Shown here: piece by piece, positions 58,303 to 64,000 of the stretch
Numbering within the stretch: position 1 is the stretch's first letter
Layout: every line of letters starts with the position of its first letter
NCBI GenBank assembly: GCA_964017235.1
Contig: OZ024930.1
Span: 156,798,221-156,862,220 of the forward strand
Reading direction: 5' to 3'
Length of the DNA stretch: 64,000 nucleotides
From: Sabellastarte sp. h YS-2021
Taxonomy: Eukaryota; Annelida; Polychaeta; Sabellida; Sabellidae
Position numbers and translations under genes: made by a program
Notes under the pieces: model-generated
Databases searched by the model: none
The model's input: the letters and a program-made list of their open reading frames with translations, nothing else
What the model was told of the DNA's origin: nothing

Positions 58303-58743
58303 AATTCTGCGTATACCGTGGTTTTGGAGGGGATTATTCCTATTCTAACATGACAAATTATTTTAAGCTAAATAATTATTGCAAATTTTACTGTAAAACA
58401 TTTATTGTTATGATGGCCATAATGGGCGATAATGGGGAGTCACAGGATTATGCTGTATTTTACCAGTGAAGTATTTCGTCGTTTAGCCAATCAGAATCGA
58501 GGACCCATCCGTGTCATGTTAGAATTCTGCATATACCGTGGTTTGGTCAGGGGTTATTCCTATTCTAACATGACAAATTATTTTAAGATGAATAATTATT
58601 GCAAATTTTACTGTAAAAGGTTCATTGTTACGACAGCCATAATGAACGATAATAGGGAGTAACAGGGTTACGCTGTATTTTACCGGCAAAGTATTTGGTC
58701 ATGTAGCCAATCAGAATCGAGGACACATCCGTGTCATGTTAGA
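58303..58743. repeat. Tandem duplication, 220-bp unit
   Basis: Two copies starting 'aattctgc(g/a)tataccgtgg' at 58303 and 58523, about 90% alike by eye. Each contains 'ctaacatgacaaattatttt' and 'agccaatcagaatcgagga'. An inverted scrap of the start ('ctgaccaaaccacggtata') precedes the first copy at about 58245, so the whole looks like an MITE with a duplicated body. Confidence 0.8.
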
Positions 58744-58745
58744 AT

Positions 58746-61190
58746 CAATATTAAACAAGTACAAGAGCATTTCTCTCTCTGTAAGAACTACAATTACTTA
58801 CAAGATAAATGTTCAGGAATCTAGTTAGAGAGGTAAATTTTTCAATCAGGTGAAGGAGGAGTATGTGGGGTACTGCAATAAAAATTATATCATTAATTTT
58901 AGATCCTTGTTTAGTGATGGAATCTCTTCCACTGTCCTTCACAGCACTACTTTTGTGCAACCTGACCACAGCTCAGCTATGCTAAAGAATCCAACTAAAA
59001 GAAGCATCCAGTACTGGAAAAATTCAGAATCCATTTGTAAAGCTAGATTAACACAGAAAGAAGACCTTATCCTGTACAAAACCAGACAATGTGCACTAGA
59101 AATTAATTAGGCCACACAAATATAGCACTATACACACTGTATTTTATCACCTAAAAATATGTTCATCTATTTGTTTTCCCTCATAAAACATTGTAAATTA
59201 CTGGTAATATTTTGTGAAATAGGGATAAATTTTCAAAATAAAATTTTACATTATGAAGGAACTAAGCAAATTTAATAAATTAATGCAGACTATGAATTCA
59301 ATGAAATGCAAACACTATAAATATGCATCACTGTTTTATATAACAAGTAGATGTAAACTTGAAGCATTAAGCCAAAATATCACATCAAATTTATACATAA
59401 ATGAACTCTTACCCAGACTTGAGATCACACATAAAATATCAGCTTTTTGGTTCTGATATATCAATGATCTCCATAAGGTGAGAATTTTTTTTTTTTTTTT
59501 TTTAAATTCAGAAAGTTAAAATAAAACTCTGCCATTTTACAATAAAATCATTTTAATTTAAGCAAGTTAAAATTTTAAAATAGCAACCATTAGATTTTTT
59601 CAGAATATTTTGTACCAATAATTAGTAATACTTTCAATTTCTGAGTTCATTTCTGCATTAGTTTTCTTTGTAAATATTAACACTAGCATTTAATGTCCTG
59701 GCCACACACTGGAGAAGGTACTATGACAACCATGGCTAATAATGAGAATCAGAGTGATTTAATAGTTGCCAACAATTGTTTAGCTTTGCTTTTCTCAGCA
59801 AAGGGTGAATTTATATGAAAAAAAAATATTCCAAAATTCTAATGTTTTTTGACATTCTTCAAATATGCTGTAATGAAACCTCAACAAAGCACGATTGTAA
59901 TGCGAAAACTCTTAGAACTGGTAAAGATTTCTGGAGACTTGGTTATTGGTAAGTAAGAATGAAATGAAGTCTGAATAGACTCCTCTACTACAAACTAAGG
60001 ACATGAGGCAAGGTGAGAATTCAGAAGATCATCAAGAGATTTAACTGAAAACAAGAAACACGCCAGACATATTGGTGAGAGCTCCCGCAAAGCACTTGTG
60101 ACATCACAGAATGAACTACCCAGTGTTGTGAATTGTCAATTGTACTGAACTTTAAAGAATAACCGTGGGATTTTGAACACCAGGTTCTTTCAGCTGGAGG
60201 GAGAATGATGGGGGTTTGAGACTATAGGGAATTAACAAAGAGGTTGCCGCAACTTCCAAGAATTTTCTATTCACAAATATTCACCTAAAATATCACCACT
60301 GTCTGACCGGGGCATATACACAGAATTTTAATGTTTATAAAAGAAAAATGAAATGTCAAAAGATACACCAAAGTTGACAACATATCTTTCTCTACAATAA
60401 AATTTACATTGTAATTGTTATTTATGAATTATAATCAGAAATGTGAGACTTTTTAACAATTGAATCACATTTGTTACTTTTAACAGCTCAATGTTATACT
60501 TTAACATAAATTTTACACTTTCTACTTTTAAATACATACACTTCTAAATAACTTGTACCTGAGGTTTGCAGTTTTAACAAAATCTATCAAACTTTTAAGT
60601 ATTACTGACATGTACTCTTCAATCAGTATTATATATTACAAAACATATCACTCCCTGACAACAATACACTCGGGATTTTGTAGCAAACATATTTTGAAGG
60701 ACAATGTTTAAAGTTCAATGTTCAATTGCTGCAAACATAAGTTATACAAAATTAAATTAACTGTAAATTCAAACAATGCTAAGACATAGAAATACCAATA
60801 AAGTAATGAAACTCAATCAAGAAAAAAAAAAAACAATAAGTTAAAACAAAACACCATGTTATAGACAAATGGAATGAAGAAAGAAGAAATTCAAGTCAAA
60901 GTGAAAACAGACTTATACACATGTAAAAACAGAAGTACAACATCAGGGTGTGAAACATATTCCCCAGACAACTGAAATGTGATGCTCCCAATCCAAAAGT
61001 CAACCCAAAACTATTACACAATCAAATGTCTAACATATGGGATGAACATATATGCTGTGCACAGTATTTGTGGGAAATTTATACTAAGAATGAAGTTTCC
61101 TGAGATGAGAAAAGGAAATTAGTTTTAAGATGAAAGTTGAAGCTACAATGTATATTACACTTCATATACATCAAACAAGAGAGCCATGTG
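58746..61190. other. AT-rich non-coding stretch
   Basis: No recognisable exon. The open frames at 58850-59110 (86 codons) and 59253-59456 lack known motifs. Contains a T19 run near 59485-59503. It may be part of a long 3' UTR or intron of a gene outside the window. Confidence 0.4.
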
Positions 61191-61191
61191 A

Positions 61192-61431
61192 CTACACTGG
61201 TGGTCATTAAGATCAACGGTCACAGAGATGAACGGTCTTCAAAGTTTTCAAATTTAAATAGTGTAAATAGCAAAATCGCACAACCTAAATAACAAAATAG
61301 ACTTAAACAATGCTTTCCATGAAATTTGGTTTGTCTTACATTGTTGTTTAAACCTTTTAACCGTTTTATATGAGAATTTCTGAAGACCGTTTATCTCTAT
61401 GACCATTTATCTCAGGGACCACCCATGTAGT
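61192..61431. mobile_element. 240-bp foldback MITE
   Basis: Inverted arms of about 53 bp: left 'actacactggtggtca...gaacggtcttca', right its imperfect complement 'tgaagaccgtttatctc...acccatgtagt'. The central loop of about 135 bp is AT-rich. Family unknown. Confidence 0.65.
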
Positions 61432-62560
61432 TTCTAGCTATGGCTATTTCACTGGTACCTACAAAAACCTTGAATGGGTCAGTATATTTTCAATCCTGGT
61501 ATCCGGCTAGTGCAAAACCGCTGCATACCAAGAAAGTTCTTGTGTGCTAGCAATATCTCCAATGAAATAGACCTGCTAAGAAATGAACACCGTAAAAATA
61601 AACCCAAAACGCATGATGGTTCTACATAAAGAGATTATTAAAAAGTCTCCAAATGCACCAAATTATTGGATAAAACTTAACAATTTCTTCAGTTTTGGAC
61701 ATCCTTCTAATATTTTAAGTTTTCCTTCAAATATATGTGCTGACAATCTAGATGCCAGTTGTAAAGTGTCATCACAGTATTTCAGTAAAATGATCTCAAT
61801 ACAAAAACACTATTCATACGAAGAGTAATCTATTTGTTAACTCAAATCTCACACCTAAAAATGGCTAGTTAAAACTGTGAATATAAGTTTCTTTCGAGCT
61901 GTTGCCCTTTCAAACATAAGCACTGTAAATATAAATACCAGTACTGATACAAAAATATATGCATTTTACGTGTACATGAACACAGTACCAAAGTCATGTC
62001 AATTTTATGATTTACAATAAAATTTTACATGGGAAAAATTTAATCTTTCGACCAAGGAGACCATTTAGAAAATTAGTTGCTAGGTATTTAGAGCAGAAAT
62101 ATCAGAAATATATCACCAAATTTGGTGAATCTATGTGAAAAAAATATTCTTGCAAATTTGACAATTTTATAAAAACCTTGTGGGAAATGTTCTGGTGTCA
62201 AAAGGAACACATTTATGTGAAAAATACAACATGAAAACCTATCTACAATAATTGCTTTTCTTGCAAATATGGGCCAAACTTGATCATACATGATCAGTCA
62301 AAACAATCGGAGAAGGCTCTTCACAACATTTATTGGAGAGAATCTAGATACAAAGAATTCATTTAAATATTCATATTCCAAAGTATTACTGGTGCCACGC
62401 TCTGTATCGCTCATGCAAAATCCAAAATCTTACATTATCTCCCATAAATTGCTGATATGTCGTTTCGATGTGAACTTTCTTCATAAAAACCCAATAATCA
62501 GTCAAATTTGATCAATTTATATGCATTTTCAACAATATTTTCCTTATTTTAGTAATTATG
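61432..62560. other. AT-rich non-coding stretch
   Basis: I see no supported gene. The frame at 61583-61828 (81 codons) shows no family motif. Confidence 0.4.
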
Positions 62561-62599
62561 TCACCTTTTATTGTGCCAAGATTTGTTTACCAACCGCAT

Positions 62600-62755
62600 A
62601 TTTTACTTCCAGTCGGTATGTGCTAAAACGTGGTTTCCCAAATTCGGGCTATTTTTTCAAAACGCCCGGCTGGTTTTCGTTGTTGTAAACGCCTATCCCC
62701 AACTTTTGCAAATATTTGGTCACTATGCACATAGGCGTTACAGAGCGCAGCTACG
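62600..62755 (+). promoter_or_regulatory. Possible 5' exon and promoter of a gene running right
   Basis: A CpG-containing, GC-richer island ('acgcccggctggttttcgtt', 'cataggcgttacagagcgca') in AT-rich DNA. It ends in a good splice donor, CTACG/GTAAGTAAAA, with the GT at 62756. No long open frame crosses the donor, so it would be a 5' non-coding first exon. The gene body would lie beyond the window. Inference from composition and one splice site. Confidence 0.3.
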
Positions 62756-63740
62756 GTAAGTAAAACTAAAACAGTTAACCGTCCTAACCATATATATTAG
62801 GGTACCCAAGAACTAGCCAGGACCAATATTGTTAAACTAGTTAACTATTTCTTATGTACATCAACTAGTATAGACTTTTTCACAATCAGTACAATTCTTA
62901 ATATTTGGAGTCACAGACTAAAAAGGTACCAATTCAAAGTATTATATCTGTATATTATAAAAGCAAAATAATCTATGAGGTTTGATTGCATATCAACAAA
63001 CAATTTGGTTGAATGGCCTACTTTTCTAGTATCTCACGATCTGCCATACTGTTTGTTTACATCTGGGGCAAATGCCCATGTGACATTTTAAATTTTTTTC
63101 CTCAAAGATTCTATGCATTAGAAACAGTAACTGGTTAGTCAACGGTTAATGTAAATAGATACTTGGCTATAAAATTATGCAAATAGTTTCAGTTTTAGTA
63201 TTGACCAAATATATTGTGTCAGATCTTTCCTTCATTTAGCTGTTATCTTAAAATTATGCATATTTTACAAATTAAAACAATTTTCCTATGACTTAAATAT
63301 CTATACTAAATATTTTCCTGTAGGATTTATGTACAAAGTCTCTCTTCTTTTCAACAACCGTCTTTCCACTAATTTCTTCAACTCGGCCACCACAAACACT
63401 GAAGAGGTCAGGCAGATTAAAAACACAAAATCTGAAACACAAAATCACACACACTGAGGTCAGACAAACGAGAAAAGTCTGAAACATGAAAATAAAGGCA
63501 CTGTGAGGTGAGGAGTATTAAGTGTAAGGTGAATTCAGGCTAGGCTATCACTGCATACATTTATTGTCACGAGTTGAATTCAAACCCCTAACTAGAAGAA
63601 TGTTTTTGCTGACAAAAACGAAGCGGCCCTGATGAAAAAGAAGTCACCCATAAAAGATGTCAACATATGCATCATAAGAAATAGAAACTGTGAACTTTAT
63701 TGCATTGTGTATGTTACTTGTCCCTATTTTCATCTTTAAT
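62756..63740. other. No gene seen
   Basis: AT-rich DNA. If the donor at 62756 is real this would be intronic. A minus-strand frame at 63293-63487 has no recognisable motif. Confidence 0.4.
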
Positions 63741-64000
63741 GAGTGTGCACAATTAAAGTGAGGTCAGCTGAACAATACAATAGCTGGAGGTTAAAAACTC
63801 CATAATTTCGCTGCAAGATGGCCATAATTTCATTCATATGGGCACTTTAAGGTGACCATAAAATAAGAATGTCCCTTTTCTCATCCTTTATAAGTGCATA
63901 AAGTTTAGCTCAGGTCAGTTGAACAATAAGATAGCTGGAGGCTGAAACTTCCTTTTTCACTGTAAGGTGACCATAACTTCATTCATATTGCGACTTTAAG
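63740..64000. repeat. Start of a ~151-bp tandem array, cut by the window edge
   Basis: Two units with 'ggtcagctgaacaata' at about 63762 and 'ggtcagttgaacaata' at 63913, each followed by 'atagctggagg' and 'gtgaccataa'. Distinct in sequence from the other arrays. Confidence 0.75.

Noticed and set aside
58850-59110. 86-codon plus-strand frame
   Set aside because: Protein-like composition is weak and no family motif or splice signal supports it.

Overview
This is an animal nuclear DNA window: AT-rich, intron-containing and crowded with transposable elements. Its repeats point to a mollusc, most likely a bivalve. They include tRNA-headed SINEs, DIRS-type tyrosine-recombinase retroelements, and mobile elements that carry internal tandem arrays of about 150 bp, like the pearl/Helentron-type elements known from bivalves. 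The taxonomic call is an inference from repeat style, not from a marker gene.

The only host gene I recognise with confidence is HSBP1 (heat shock factor-binding protein 1), plus strand, 17430-22682, three coding exons, 71 residues. Intron 1 is an ordinary GT-AG intron of 4.2 kb loaded with repeats. Intron 2 is an AT-AC intron with textbook U12 (minor spliceosome) 5' splice site and branch point. A lone, well-formed terminal coding exon at 13883-13951 probably closes another plus-strand gene whose other exons I cannot find. A Ulp1-like (C48) protease fragment at 8521-8844 lies inside a roughly 0.95-kb element with terminal inverted repeats.

Layout: 1-0.65 kb, tandem array of about 146-bp units. 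0.65-13 kb, AT-rich DNA with SINEs, foldback MITEs, an unrecognised coding-like relic (3.25-4.69 kb) and the Ulp1 element. 13-16.7 kb, SINE cluster, palindromes and the orphan exon. 17.4-24 kb, HSBP1 and its 3' flank. 24.5-57.2 kb, a large nested repeat block bracketed by an inverted pair of tandem-repeat-bearing arms. 57.2-64 kb, AT-rich DNA with foldback elements, a possible 5' exon near 62.6 kb and the start of another tandem array.

The repeat block has clear layers. Elements with GTCAGCTGAC ends (25276-28735, 29214-32205, and a third ending at 55877) each hold a 155-bp array; the first two also hold a 146-bp array after it. A separate array of about 160-bp units fills 32.3-42.3 kb. Three DIRS-like fossils have inserted into these arrays: 32969-40657, 43215-49596 and 49625-55130. 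The last two sit 28 bp apart in what was one satellite monomer. The first DIRS copy was itself hit by a 1.5-kb element with its own 169-bp array, and that element by a SINE with a 10-bp target duplication. All DIRS copies are treated here as fossils.
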